Both the position numbers and the translations under genes were made by a program. A model generated the notes under the pieces. The model did not search any database and was not told the origin of the DNA. It saw only the letters and a program-made list of their open reading frames with translations. A DNA stretch of 64,000 bases, taken from positions 64,640,899-64,704,898 of the forward strand of contig OZ034968.1 in the NCBI GenBank assembly GCA_964030785.1, read 5' to 3'. Numbering within the stretch: the first letter of the stretch is position 1; every line of letters starts with the position of its first letter. Of this stretch, positions 49,601-62,190 are shown piece after piece. Source of the DNA: Siderastrea siderea (lineage: Eukaryota > Cnidaria > Anthozoa > Scleractinia > Rhizangiidae).

Positions 49601-52600
49601 TTAGGTGTGCAATGTCATATTGGATGTGCAACGTAGTATTGCCTGTGCAATCCGACTTTGAGTGTGCAAGTTGTCATCGGGTGTACAACTTTTAATTAAT
49701 TACCAAATGAAGAAATGCAATAATGGCCTTTTTATGATTAAAAATTGAAAGCTCAAATTCAATAATTAACAATGCACACCCAATACCTTTTTTGATAGGA
49801 AAACAGCTTCATACTTCTTTTGTTGCCAATGTTGTCTAATCACCAGAGAATGCTGTGGAAGCAAAAGTAAAAGGCAAGTTTTTCCTCATGCAACCGTAGC
49901 AATTTCTCCCGACCTTTCGCGAGTGAAGGCTAAGTTTACACTAGAGCAAACGTTATCGGATTGTGGCGAATCCGGTAACCTTTGTTACCGGATTGGTTTT
50001 TGCGTTTAAGCGCAAAAGAACCAATCCGTCACGAATCCGATTACTTGAAATCGGATCCTGAAAAAAAAGTAGTCTATATCCATTCGAATATTTTCAAATC
50101 CGGAGTCTTTCAGCGTGTAAATGGGTCTTTCAGTCCTTCAGTACCATACTTGCCTAGCTAATGTGCAGTTTTTGTCAGAATCTAAAGTTGTAATGGTTTT
50201 TACATTTTATCTGAGAATGCTCCGTGAAAAAATCACCTATCTCCTGATTAGCAGTGTAGTGGAACGTATCAGAAATCTGAATATCCTGTTAATTAACAAT
50301 TATCCTGCGAAATCGCGCGGAATATCGCCTGATACTTAGCCGACGAGGCCGTAGGCCGAGTTGGCTAAATCAGGGGATATTCCGCAAGATTGAGCAGGAT
50401 AACTGTTTTCTTATTAAAGAAATTCTTATCGAAGAAGAAAAACTATAGTTCTATGATACAAATGCTAAAAGCTAGCAACATAATAAACACCAAAGCAAAA
50501 TTTTAAGAAATCGAAGTTTACTATCGTTCCCTTAAAAAGGCTCTTTTACAAACTCATGTTTGGACATGAGAAGACAAAGTAAAAAAATATTGCTACCTCA
50601 CCGTGAATAAGTCCTCTTCCTTTGAATTAAAGTCTTTTTTAACTTTACAACTTTCCGTGAGCGAGTGAGTTTCTGGTTCGCTCGCAATAGCATTTTCTCG
50701 GTTGAGTTCTCACTATGAAAATTTCAAATCAACCTCTGGATATCCTTGTAAGCTGAAGCAAATACTTGTTGACTTGTGGACAGCATTTAGTCGTGGAAAG
50801 TTTCTTTCAGGGTGCTAAAATTTCCAGAGAACACTGCTAAAACTGCCACGCTTTTCAAAATAGCCGCCTGAACAAGCCGTGAAAAAGAGATCTGCAGTGC
50901 ACTTCCAAATATGGTCATCTACGTATATCGCTGGATATCTGTCATGTACGGATGACAGATATTTAACAATTATCCTGCGAAATCGCGCGGAATATCACCT
51001 GATACTTAGCCGACGAGGCCGTAGGCCGAGTTGGCTAAATCAGGGGATATTCCGCAAGATTGAGCAGGATAATTGTTTTATTATTCAACAAATTCCCATC
51101 GCCTACCATTTTCAGTACGAGAAAAACTACGGCTCTATGATAAAAACGCTAAAAGCTAGCAACACATAAGCTTAATAAAAATCGAAACAGAACTTCAAGA
51201 AATCGAAGTTTACTACCGTTCACTTAAAAAGGCCTTAATTACAAACTCATGTTTGGAATTGACAAGACAAAGGAAAAAAAATTTTGCTACCTTACCGAGA
51301 ATAAGTCCTCTTTCTGTGAATTAAAATCTCTTCAATTTTAGTCTTTCCGTGAGCAAGTGTGCTGCTTCGTTCGCAATAGCATTTTCTTGGTTGAGTTCTC
51401 ACTATGAAAATTCCAAGTCAACCTCTGGATATCTTTGTGAGCTGAAGCAAATACTTGTTGACTTTTTGAGAGCATTTAATCGTGGAAAGTTTCTTCCAGA
51501 GAGTTAAAATTTACGGAGAACACTGTTAAAACTGCCTCGCTTTTCAAAATGGCCGCCAAACAAGCAATGAAAGAAAATCTGCAGTGCACTTCCAAATATG
51601 GTCATTTACGTATATCGCAGGATATCTGTCATTTAGGATGACAGATATTGAGGGCTTCCTTACCAAATATGGGCATAGTGACAATTTGTTGAATAATAAA
51701 TGGGCATAGTGACACTTTGTTGAATAATAAATATTCACACTCTATGAATCCGAACAATCAAGATGTGATGAATACGGGAACATTTACGAATCCGGTGACT
51801 ATTCCTCTAGTGTAAACTTAGCCGAAGTCGTATCTATACCCTGTTACTCAACTTCAACAACTGCTCGCAGATGAAGTGGTTTTAATGTAGGGCCTCTAGA
51901 TTTGGAGGCTAGGGCAATTATGGAGTAGCCCATACCTCCTCCCCCCTTTAACGTTTTGAGATCTGAAATAAGGATTATTGTGCACCTTACCTCAAACTGA
52001 ACATCTTTGTCATCACCATCTGTTGTGGTACTCCGTTCAAACTGCACATTGGTATATCCGTTATCTTCAGAAGCCTCAATCAGCTTGTAGTCTGGGGAAG
52101 GATCTTTTGGTGGTACTACTGTGGACGTGCTTTGGTAACCCTGCAGCCAGAAAACAAAAGGGTCTCTTTGCAATCAAGGAAGAAAGAGATTTTTCAAGCC
52201 AGTAATTTCGATTAGTATATTTCAGGGGCAATCATCGAGACAATTTACTTTGATTAAAAAAATTAGTTTTCTGTTTTCCCAGATTGTTTTAGGGATATTT
52301 TTGTAAGCTTGGAGTCGGATGGCTCCAATGATTAACTAGAAATCAAATATTTTATTTGGATCTGCAAAATTAAAGAATGCGCTCCAAAATTGGACGATTT
52401 TTTTTCGTATTGAAATCGCATTTTGAAAATAGAAAGCGATGGTGGAATAGTTTCAAAGAAATGACGATGACGATGATGACAATAATAATAGTAATTATAA
52501 TAATAATAACAATACATTTATCTAGCGCTGCTTCCCGGTGGTTCAACAGCGCTTTACAGATGTTTAAAAATTTGCTTAAAATTTACTAAAAACTGTTAAA

Positions 52601-55600
52601 ACTGTCCAAAAGGTAACCCCCCAAGAAACATTTCACAAATCATGTAAATCTCTTGGTCCTTCAACCCAGTAGCACTTCTGCATTATTGCATCATTTTTAT
52701 GGACCGTTATTGTCTTATATTTTATTCGCCGAATTCCCGAGCTGCTTTGAAAATGCTAGCTGACGTTATTTCGCACTCTAAACGACATATTTGGCCACAG
52801 ATTTCAAATTACCCATGTTACGAACACCTTGGGTTGACATTTGGCCAAAGATGGCTCTACTTTTTCATCACAATTGTACGGAATTATATCCGATTTTCTG
52901 ATTTAAGGTCTTCCGAACAGCTATCCGTTGGATGTACTTGATATTTGTTGGGCCACGTGGTTGAGTCATGAAACCAGATAAGCTTCAAGGAGGTTGAAAT
53001 CAGGTTTTAATTTTTAGTTTTAAATCTGACCTCCGTCACATAAAAATAATAAATACCAATAGAAATATTTATATTTACAGAACAATAGCAAGGCTTTATA
53101 AGTGACAATGTTCATCAGTAATAAGAAGTATTTAAATTTTAAAATGGCTTGATATCTCTCATTTCCGTTTCTTTGGTTGGAAATGAAATTAGTAAAGATT
53201 ACTCACTTGTCTACATTTAGTTGTATTTTAATGTTTGCATACTACAGTAAAACCCCGGTACCTCGAATTCTGAAGTGAAACGAAAAAAAGTTTCAGTTAG
53301 CAGGGGTTCGAGTTATCGGTGGACTACGAGCAGTCTCTCTTTCCGTTCAGGGATAGTCGAGGGAAACGAATAAGCGAGCGAGCGCGCGCGAAAATCGCCT
53401 GCCGCTTTGAAACGTGAACTACACTAGCGGCTCGACACGCGCGTCACGTTTCAACGCGGCAGGCAATGTTCGCGCCCGCTCCCTTGTTCGTTTCTTTCGA
53501 CTATCCCCGAGCGGAAAGAGAGACTGCTCGTAGTCTAAGTTTTCGGGGTCGATTGAATGTTCAATGTGCCATGTTAATAATTGATAGTTTACTGATTTTT
53601 CAGCACTTCAGTATGCAGTACAGTGCAACTTATCTCGTCAGAAACTGTAACACGATTATGCACGATTTATGGCACCGCATCCGGTATATGACTCGGGATT
53701 TTTTGGCGTTGTTTTCAATGCCGTTGGATGGAGGACCGAGAGGAGGGAAGCGCTATGGCGCCGGTCGAAGGCTTCTTTCTACAGGCAGCTTCCATAAAAG
53801 CTCAGGAAATCGTGAAAGGAATAAGAAGAAATGGAACAGCAGCATACCAGAATATATATAAAGAAAGCAATCCATGAGACATGGAAACGACTGAAGGGAT
53901 CACTGGTGTCTGAATTCGACCGACATAGCCATACTGACTGATGGCGGGTTTAGAGTGGAGGATTTTTAAATGTTGACTGAACTGAGCCGTTACAACTTAG
54001 GCATCGCATTCTCGAGGTCATATCGAGGTCATAACTGGTGGATTCTTGTGGCTTTCGTCGTTTGTTATTCAGTCTCCGTTGGTTTGACTTCTGATCGTTT
54101 GTTAAGCGACTTAATGTGGTTTTTATGCCGCTCTTGCATAATTGGTACGTTGAATTTGGCTCATTTAGTAAATTTATGGGTTTTTCCGCCTCTTATGTTT
54201 ATATTTTCGACAAGAAAGGATCTGAAATATTCACTGCAGCGTGACGAGTTTCCCTGCTGATGCTTGTAACGCCGGGCTCGGCTTATGTTTTTAATTCTGT
54301 TGCAGGATTTTGCGTTTCGCTTCTCAAACTCATTAATAATTCATAAAGAGAAAACAAAGGAAATCACTACCGTGACGGTGGTTTGGATACCGGATCTTAA
54401 TTAGCATAAAATTTTGCGAACTTTTCCTTTGAATTTCTCCAAGAATTATGAATGGTTTGAGAAGCCATACCAAAAACTCGAAAGAGTGTTTCATCAGGTC
54501 TCCAAACACCTCGAAGTCGGTCAAAAAAACTCGGCTGCGCCTCGTTTTTTCAACCCACTTCTCGGGGTTTGGATATCCTGATGAAACACTCTTTCTCGTG
54601 TTTGATATATTACATCACGCTCTGTTAAATCTGTTCGTTGCACTAATTAACAAGTGATTTTAAAAATTAAATTGCTTTAGTGTTAGTTTTAGAGTTTTAA
54701 ATCCGATTAAACGACAAGAATAGCTAATGGCATATTTCAACGGGCACCCGTGGTGAGTTGCAACTGAACCAGAATTCGAGTTATCGGGGAAAATTTTGAT
54801 TTAAATAAGGGAAACGAAATTTAGTTCGAGTTAGTGGGGAATTCGAGTTATAAGAGTTCGAGTTAACGGAGTAAAAATGACTGAAAAGTGGGGTCAAATC
54901 CAAGGGAAATAGAACTTAGTTCGAGTAAGCGGTTGAGTTTCGAGTTACCGGGGTTCTACTGTATATATATGGGTCTTTTCAAAGTGACGGCACGTTCAAT
55001 ACAGGCCAAGACCACAAAAGCTCATAAAAGGCAACTGCGGAAACTGTCTTATGAAGAGTGCCCGCCCAGTCTAGACTGCGCCTTTTTTGTTACTTCAGTC
55101 CTGAACCTTTTCATTCCACGTCAAATCATTCTCACACGAACAAGTCCGAATAAAGAATGTTATCGCAGAGTTCGTGCGTGACATTTCCAAACGGTCGTGA
55201 AAACAACCGAGTATCAGCAATTTGAAACAACAAAACAGCATTTTAAGGTTACAAGACGGATGGAACAATCATTAAGGGAGTCATTTCCCTGTGCCATTGT
55301 TTCCGTTATTCATTAACTCTCCGGGACCTTCGGTAAAATAGTGGGGAATAAACACACGCTACGGTTAACCCTCTACCCTCTACCCTCGACAAAAAGATAG
55401 ACTCGCATAAAACAACCAAGGACCAACAACCCAGACCATCCTTGGTTTTGTCACCCATTTATATTTCTGGTTGTTTTACCAGTAACGTAGTTTGCAAGCA
55501 ACACTCACATGTATTAAACCCACTAGGAGCTACTAGGTCTAAATTCCGACCTAAGACTGTAAGTTTTTAAAATACCTTCTGCAATAGGGCAAACAACTGT

Positions 55601-55881
55601 TATTACAGTGCTTATAAACTTACATCAAGATATGACGTGTTAGAGGCGACCCCGCCAAGAGCAATATCATAATCCACCATGTTTCTACCATCAACAGATG
55701 CGGTAAAACCCACTGCACACCAGCCGGTGGTTTTGCAAGTCATGTTGAAGATCAACTTGTCGTTGTTGTACGTCCATTGCAGCATAAAATTACCATCACC
55801 GGAATCGACACTGGCGTATTTTAATGCATCAACGTTGAAAACAGCATAAGGAAGCAACACTAACGCAAAAAAAGCGAACAT
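46619..55881 (-). CDS. DOMON-domain protein D4, three exons, 208 aa, GPI-type tail
   Basis: Exons 55881-55624 (86 codons), 52140-51991 (50 codons) and 46837-46619 (72 codons plus TAA); donors GTAAGT and GTAAGG, acceptors CAG and TAG, phase 0 throughout. Signal peptide of about 19 residues ending FNVDA, then FMLQWTYNNDKLIFNMTCK, GWCAVGFTAS and NMVDYDIALGG. Exon 2: GYQSTSTVVPPKDPSPDYK and VQFERSTTTDGDDKD. Exon 3: VWIVWAWRINDDAS, KHSSTG and hydrophobic end VLVYAILALIACVLSF. It is the most complete copy right of the palindrome. Both introns are swollen by transposons (intron 2 of 5.15 kb, intron 1 of 3.48 kb) that are absent from the D5 paralogue. Candidate haem ligands Met and His are present. 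Likely cell-surface; role unknown. Confidence 0.85.
48224..48580. mobile_element. Nested MITE, 357 bp, TTA target duplication
   Basis: Ends GGCGGCGTTTACATGAG and inverse CTCATGTAAACAGGGGC, with several GTTTACATGA and CATCCCGGGATGA boxes inside. TTA on both sides (48221-48223, 48581-48583) suggests PIF/Harbinger-type mobilisation. No coding capacity. Confidence 0.75.
49337..49589. mobile_element. Nested MITE, 253 bp, exact 9-bp target duplication
   Basis: TIRs of about 67 bp beginning CATTCTCGTCCCCAGAGCCC, flanked by identical GTAAGTAAA at 49328-49336 and 49590-49598. A 9-bp duplication is typical of Mutator-like elements. It sits inside the right TIR of the 47,193-49,809 element, so it is the younger insertion. 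Confidence 0.85.
50293..51650. mobile_element. Tandemly duplicated insertion, two 670-690 bp copies
   Basis: Copies at 50,293-50,962 and 50,963-51,650 both begin TTAACAATTATCCTGCGAAA and end GGATGACAGATAT, with moderate divergence. Each has an internal imperfect inverted repeat (GGAATATC / GATATTCC around GGCCGTAGGCC). The D5 intron near 59,335 lacks the whole block, so it entered D4 after the duplication. Confidence 0.75.
52455..52565. repeat. Short interspersed repeat with (AAT)n and AGCGCTTTACA
   Basis: GATGAC and AATAAT runs followed by TCTAGCGCTGC and CAGCGCTTTACAGATG. It resembles a common invertebrate interspersed repeat; exact type not determined. Confidence 0.4.
53332..53535. repeat. 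Inverted-repeat MITE nested in the pogo-like element
   Basis: GACTACGAGCAGTCTCTCTT at the left end is inverted at the right end (to 53,535), with GCGAGCGCGCGCG and GCCTGCCGC boxes paired inside. 204 bp in total, CpG-rich. Confidence 0.8.
54473..54605. repeat. Small inverted repeat with GAGTGTTTCATCAGG ends
   Basis: GAAAGAGTGTTTCATCAGG at about 54,480 pairs with CCTGATGAAACACTCTTTC at about 54,577. A typical short MITE pattern, nested in the pogo-like element. Confidence 0.7.
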
Positions 55882-57480
55882 TTTGCACGAGAACGCAATG
55901 GGTACAGTGCAGCTTTTTTCAGTTGCGAGATAGTCTGCTTAACGCCTGCAGCCGTCTCTTATTTCGATCCCGCGGCGGATCGGAAACTAAAGAAATGGGA
56001 GATGTCTGCACGCAAGCATAGAAACATATTCTATCACAACATGTGACGTGACTACAAGTCACTGACAAGTTGTGTAGTGCGAGAGAACTCTATAAAGCTT
56101 CTGAAAAGCTTTTTAACCCTCTCACTTATTTTGAAAACAGAGACATTTTATGTTCAGCCCGGGGCGGGGGAGGGGGTCTCTCTAAATATTGTCGGTGGGG
56201 GTATGCCACTGAGTTCCTGAAACCCTTGCACTATTCCCCACAACAGGGTCTTAAAGCCGGAGGGGGATCCTTGGAGCTCTGGAGCCCCGAAATTTTTGCC
56301 GCGGAGCCCGGAGCCCGGAGCCCGGAGCCCAAAACCTTTCTGTACTTTGGAGCCCGGACAAAAATAATGATTTCGGCTAAATGGAGCTCTAGAGTACAAC
56401 CATGGAGCCCTAGACCCCCAATTTTTCCGTCTTGGAGCCCTGCAATTTTTAGCCCGGAGCCCTGGAGCCCTAGGCCCCTTTGGGACCCTAACACTATGCT
56501 CAGCTGCATTGTGTAACTATTTTAGACTCGAGACACCAAAACTCCCTATCCTGTCCGAGACTCCCGATATAAGACCAAAATTCTTTGATTTTTATAGCCG
56601 ACCTCAGAGTAAACGGGTTAAAAATCATACCTTTCACAACAGATTCGCACATTAGCCAGGAGAATGGAACGTATACGTAGTCAAAACAAAAACAATAAGA
56701 ATCTGATTGGGTACTGGTCACTATTTATCGCCTGGGAGGGAAAGGGGGGGAGGTAGGAGTTTTTGGGGGCTCACTTAATTTCACTTTTAACGAAACGGGG
56801 GTTCACTGACTGAGGCTAATACAGAAAGGGGTGTGTTTATTTGAAACCTCTTATTTTCATCTTGTAGTAAGGATGACGAGCTTCGTTGCAGAGATTTATG
56901 CCATGATGTCTTGACTCTAGGGTTTAGAGATCTGGGTCATTTGTAATGAGTATAAATGAAAATATTTCACAGTGAATGGCAGTTTTCGGTGCATTTCCAG
57001 GCAATTTAGAAGACCAAGAAAGATATAAACATTTGTTCAAGATCTTGCCTTCGCCCCCTCTCATGGCTGCTACCTTGTGTTGGTGCGCTCCAGGCTTTCC
57101 GGGTTGTAAATGAGCTGCATGAACTCTGGCAGAAACACTTATTTTTATTCATTTGTCAATGAATGCCCTGTTGTTATAGCTGGAAGAAGCTTTTTGGTGC
57201 GGCGTTTAGCTCAGGAACAAGCTCATTCGACCTTGGCGTGAGCATCTATGATGACTGAAGAATTTTCCACTTGGCATTGTTACACACGACTCAGAGTATT
57301 TGTTCAAAAGTCACCGAAGAATGATTTATCCCAAAACTACGGCAATCCATCACAAATTTTTCCCGTGCCTTCATATTTAACAACGAAACGGTTGAAGTTG
57401 TACAATAAGACGTTTTCATGCAGCTCTGACGGACAGGGTATGTAAATCCACGCATGATTTAGCACGTCCATCAAATTTTT
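55882..57480. other. Region upstream of D4
   Basis: No gene recognised. It contains the GGAGCCC low-complexity block listed separately and a G-rich run near 56,735-56,760. Confidence 0.5.
56260..56485. repeat. GGAGCCC low-complexity repeat
   Basis: GGAGCCC recurs more than ten times, partly as perfect head-to-tail copies near 56,305-56,330, interspersed with CAATTTTT. It gives open frames on both strands of Pro/Ser/Gly-rich character, which I do not accept as genes. Confidence 0.8.
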
Positions 57481-60204
57481 GGCCAACGAATTTTGTTAGC
57501 TAGCCTTTGGAGCGCCAATTTTTTGTCAATGTTTTCAAAACTGCATTCGAAATCTTGTTTTTTTCTGGGAATAAGCTATTGGAGGACTTTTCTGTGCATT
57601 ATAAGTTATCCAGACGCTGTAGCTTGTACCAGATACTCTCAAGCGAGAATTCCCTTGACCGCCCATAAGCGCCCGCAATTTTTTAAGTTGTTGGTTTAGC
57701 CTCGCTTGGACGCGCTTTTTTCGTGGAGCGAGCGGTCTACTGGAAGTTTTTTTTCAATGTTTCTTGCAAATTTAAAACAAGATATCCCAGACCCACCCCC
57801 TAGTTTCCCTTTCTGCCCTTTATGGCTCTTGACATAACCTCGTCTGATGGGCGTGGTTCGGATTAATTAAATCTTAGAAGTACGGTAGTTACTTTTCTGG
57901 TTTTATTTCTTTGGTGAGGTTTTTTTTGGCCAGGCATCAGTTGAGAAGAATTTTAACGCTGATCATTTTATATTTGAACATTTTAAGCAGCACGAGGTAC
58001 CCTGGAGGAACCAACCCACGAGTTTTCATAACAAGCATCCCTGTCATTTGTATATGGGAGCTTCCCCTCCCCCGCCCCCGCCCCTGCCCCGCCGCGGAGA
58101 CTCTTCAACAGTGGCTGTCGTCACCACTCTAACGAAAGGAGAGTAGTCCTAAAACGTCTGTTTCTTTTATTTTTATGAGACCTTTTACACAAATTAACAC
58201 GAATCAAAAAAGCTCTTTTACAGTATTCCTTTTAGAAAGACAAAACCCACACGATCAAGGCCAGAATACCGTAAACCAGAACACGTGAACCGGCTTCTCT
58301 TGCCGTGTTGATAAGGTTGTATTTTTTTGGTGATATTCCAGTTTCACTGTGTTTCAAGTTCGCGTTCAAACCTGAACTTGCATCGTCGTTGATGCGCCAG
58401 GCCCACACAATCCAAACATCGCTGTCTTTCTATAAATAAAAAGAGTACAAAAAGTCAAGTCTCTTACAATTTGCACCATACTACAAGGAATGCAGACAAT
58501 CAAAAGGGCAGCAGTAACGATTCATTCAAAGATAAGACTGTCATTGATCACCTTTCACCGCAATTTGGTGAGGGCTGTTGGATGTGTTTGGATTCAGCGA
58601 TAAGTCTGCCTTCAATCGGACGGATAAAGTAAGTGAACGTCAGTGTATTCGTGTGACATTTGTGCGTATACAATGCATATACCATAGTAACATTGAATAG
58701 CCACTGTATAATATTTCCAGGTAGTTTCTCATTTTTTAAGACAGAAACGCTTTCCGTTTTCGATTTTTTCGACGATTTCTTTTGTTGCAGTGTTGTCTAA
58801 TCACCAGAGAATGCTGCCGAAGCAAAAGTAAAAGGCGAGGTTTTCCTCATGCAACAGTCGCAATTTCTCCCGAACTTTCGCGAGTGTAAACGAATTATGG
58901 AAACAAGGATGACAGAGCTTTTATATCAGTTGTTTATATTATCAGAGCCATGGAGATGAAGGCTAAGTTTACCCTAGAGCAACAGTTATTAGATTCGTTT
59001 TTGCGTTTACACGCAAAAGAACCAATCCGGAGCCAAAACTACCCGGATTGCGTCACGAATCCGAATACTTGAAATTTCGGATCCTGAAAAAAAGTACTTT
59101 ATATCAGAATATTTTCAAATCCGGAATCTTTTATCTTGTGAACGGGTCTTTCAGTTCTTCACTCCGTACCATAGAAACTGATTTTGACAATATATACTCT
59201 ACTCTGCCTAATGTACAGTTTTTGTCAGAATCTAAACAGTGGTTTTTACATCTTATCTAAGAATGCTCCGTGAAGTAAGCACCTATCTCCTGATTAGCAG
59301 TGTAGTGGAACGTATCAGGAATCTGAATATCCTGTAATATTAACACTCTACGAATCCGAACAATCAAGATGTGATGAATACGGAAATTAAACATTTACGA
59401 ATCCGGATACTTTTCCTCTAGTGTAAACTTAGCCGGAGTCGGGTCTATACCTTGTTAGTCAACTTCAGCAATTGGTCGCAGAGGAACTGATCTTAATGTG
59501 GGACCCTGGATTTGGAGGCCAGCGCTATTATGGAGTAGCCCACACCTTCTCCCCTGCCCTTTTTGTTTTGAGATCTGAAATAAGGATAATTGTGCACCTT
59601 ACCCCAAACTGAACATCTTTGTCATCACCATCTGTTGTGGCACTCCGTTCAAACTGCACATTGGTATATTCGTTATCTTCAGAAGCCTTAATCAGCTTGA
59701 AGTCTTGGGAAGGATCTTTTGGTGGTACTCCTGTGGACGTGCTTTGGTAACCCTGCGGCCAGAAAACAAAAACGTCTCCTCTTTGTAATCAAGAAAGAAA
59801 GAAATTTATCAAGCCAATTAACTTCGATTAGCATACTTCAGTGGCAATCATCGAGACAATTTACTTTGATTAAAAAAATTAGTTTTCTGTTTTCCCAGAT
59901 TGTTTTAGGAATGTTTTTGTAAGCTTGGAGCCCGATGGCTCCAAGTATAAACTAGAAATCAAATATTTTATTTGGATCTGCAAAATTAAAGAATGCACTC
60001 CAAGACAATGAAAGATCATGAAAGGAAGCCGCGGAAACTGCCTAATGAAGAGTGCCCGCCCAGATCTAGACTGCGCATTTTTTGTCTTCAGTTCACCTCA
60101 AATCATCCTTACACGAAAAAAGTCCGCATAAAGAAATTATCGTAGAGTTCGTGCGTGACATTTCCAAACGGTCTTGAAAACAGCGGAGTGACAGCAGTTT
60201 GACT

Positions 60205-60945
60205 TTATTTACGGGTCAAACCATGTAGCTTGGGGAAATCCCATACTAATTTGGGGACACAAATTTAAATAACTATACACTAAGATTAAAATTGAAATAA
60301 ATCTAATAGTTCTATAAAAAAAAATTTAATCATGCTAATCTAATAAACTTGTAGTAGCTAATCTGATAATCTAATAACTGAATAATAATCGCTAAAAGTT
60401 GATACAAAAAATGATAAAATTACATAGTTATGACGAGAGGAGGAAACACAACGTTTGCATCCATCGTCCACCAGTGAACTTATATCACATTTACGAATCT
60501 TATTATTAAAAGTATTTAAAGTTTTCGCAGATCTAACATCTGGAGATAATTTTCCCCATAAACTAGGCCCAAGATAACGCAAAGAATGCTTACCATAGGT
60601 CAAAGTATTGTAACTAGGAATGGAGAAGTCTGATTGTCTTAAAAAGTAGGAAGAATTATGATCATAAAAACACTACTGATATAAGTTGGGTATAGTTTGT
60701 GCTTCAATTTGTACATAAGGATGCAGATATCCTGCAAACGCCTGTTCATCAGCGTTGGCAGTCAGTCCTCTTTAGTAATTGTGAATAAATTGCATGCTTG
60801 TCTCTGTACACCGCCCTCAGACCTCTTTCTTGCATTCTTTCTAGTTTTCGCGCATCACTTGATTTAAAAAAATGCCAGACTAAATGGCAATACGTAAGGT
60901 ACGGTGAGACTGCTGATTTCAATAGTACTAGCTCAATTAGCCTTT
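60205..60945 (-). mobile_element. LINE 3' fragment inserted upstream of D5 exon 2
   Basis: Minus-strand frames 60,949-60,749 (SPYLTYCHLVWHF, KLERMQERGLRAVYRD) and 60,603-60,358 (YGKHSLRYLGPSLWGKLSP) are the RT thumb and C-terminal tail of a non-LTR element; they are in different frames. The D4 paralogous site (about 55,210-55,270) lacks it. Dead, 5' truncated. Confidence 0.85.
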
Positions 60946-61162
60946 GCACGGAATGAGCATTAAGGGGGTCATTTTCCTGTGCCCTTGTTTCCGTTGCTCA
61001 TTAACTCTCCGGTTTTTATAGAGCGAGCAGCTAAACACACGCTACGGTTCTTTAGCATAAAACAACCAAGAACAATATTAGACCATCCTTGGTTTTGCCA
61101 CCCATTTATATGTCTGGTTGTTTTACCAATAATGTAATTTGCAAGCACAATTCACATGTTTA

Positions 61163-62190
61163 GGGAAGGTACGTTTTTTATTAGAGGGGGGGGGGGGGGG
61201 TGGGCCGGGCTATTTTAGAAATTTTTGGCTAAAAGAGTCGTGGCCCTCCAACTTCCTGGAATCGATTAATGCATACCCCTCACAAACACCCACACAAAAA
61301 CATCTGACCCTGAAAGTAAACTAGTCAGTGGGGACAGTGAGGCCATTAGATAGTTTCCAGATACGTACATTGTCCCCGAAAAGCTTGTGGCAGAGTATGT
61401 CGAGCACCTTGCCCACATAAAATGTGCAAAGAGAAGAAGAAAGAGGAGACTGAAAGGGAGTGAATGGAACGGCTGAAACGGAAGTTCAATGACATTGACT
61501 GGGTTGGACTGTACAACTCCGATAAGCTGTCGTCCTTGAGGGTGTGTGAACGAGCTATCATTGTACTTTTCCCATCACAAGATCACCTTCAAAGGGAAGA
61601 AAGCTGAAAAGGTCACAATGATCAAAGCGCACATTGGCAGCTTGCTGTACAATTCTATAGAGCGTCAACAACCTCGACAGCCTCCGTTAAGAAATGTGCA
61701 ACAACAAGTGACCTCATTACTTTACGAGGTCGAAACTGACTCGCAAGGTGATATGGTAGATCGAGTTGTCGGTTCAAACCCGAGTAGCTTAAGTGATGAA
61801 CTGATTTTATACCAGAACCCTGTGTGGAAACATTATCGCCGTCAAAATATGGACGAAAGCGGGCACGGGTTGAGAGAGACGGTTATGTTAGTTAGGAAAA
61901 GATAGTTTTTTAGTGTAATTTTGCAACACCTGTAAATAATTTGCATCGATATTGGCTGGTAGCTGTGCTTGTACGTAATTTTCCAAAAAATTCGCATGTT
62001 TGTTAGCAAATAAAAGAGTCGACTTTAATAGAAGCGACATGGAGTAATTTTTTCCTTGCCGACAAAAGTGTGACCCTCCCCCAGCTGCGAACAAAACAGG
62101 TTTAGCCCTCCCCAATTTGTAAAAATTGTATTGATGAGCCTCCCCTCTGAAGCCCCGGCCCACCCCTCCCAATAAAAAACGTACCTTCCC
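61163..62190. mobile_element. PIF/Harbinger-like element, 1028 bp, TTA duplication, with SAP-like coding remnant
   Basis: TIRs of about 40 bp beginning GGGAAGGTACGTTTTTTATT, flanked by TTA (61160-61162, 62191-62193). The D4 paralogous site near 55,515-55,530 has a single TTA in the same context, so this is a filled/empty pair. The plus-strand interior (about 61,360-61,905) carries a decayed frame whose segment LRVCELSLYFSHHKITFKGK resembles a SAP DNA-binding motif; the reading frame is interrupted upstream. No Harbinger transposase was seen; the coding piece may be captured host or element DNA. Confidence 0.75.

Larger units (their letters stand above)
47193..49809. mobile_element. DNA transposon-like insertion with 19-bp iterons in long TIRs
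   Basis: Inverted ends start AAGCTGTTTTC and extend to about 47,457 on the left and back to about 49,282 on the right. Each TIR carries a run of 19-bp repeats of the form TTGCACACCCAATGnnnnn (about six on the left, 47,313-47,426). The D5 intron (near 58,770-58,800) has the flanking sequence without the insertion, which supports mobility. The right TIR is interrupted by a 253-bp MITE and the interior by another MITE. A minus-strand frame at 49,132-48,890 has a helix-turn-helix-like stretch (YGFKAVEMAAMCGVSVAT) that may be a transposase remnant; this is weak. A plus-strand frame at 47,419 starts inside the TIR and is not recognised. Confidence 0.75.
53245..54961. mobile_element. pogo/Tigger-like non-autonomous element, 1.7 kb, TA target
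   Basis: Ends CAGTAAAACCCCGGTACCTC and inverse of CAGTAGAACCCCGGTAACTC, flanked by TA on both sides; many TTCGAGTTA boxes near each end. In D4 intron 1. No transposase is recognised; a plus frame at 53,466-53,861 and another at 53,970-54,260 have no domain. It contains two further nested inverted repeats. Confidence 0.8.

Noticed and set aside
53466..53861. 131-codon frame inside the pogo-like element
   Set aside because: It overlaps a nested inverted repeat, with no DDE or helix-turn-helix motif recognised.
56070..56516. Pro/Ser-rich 148-codon frame
   Set aside because: Translation of the GGAGCCC low-complexity repeat; frames are open on both strands.
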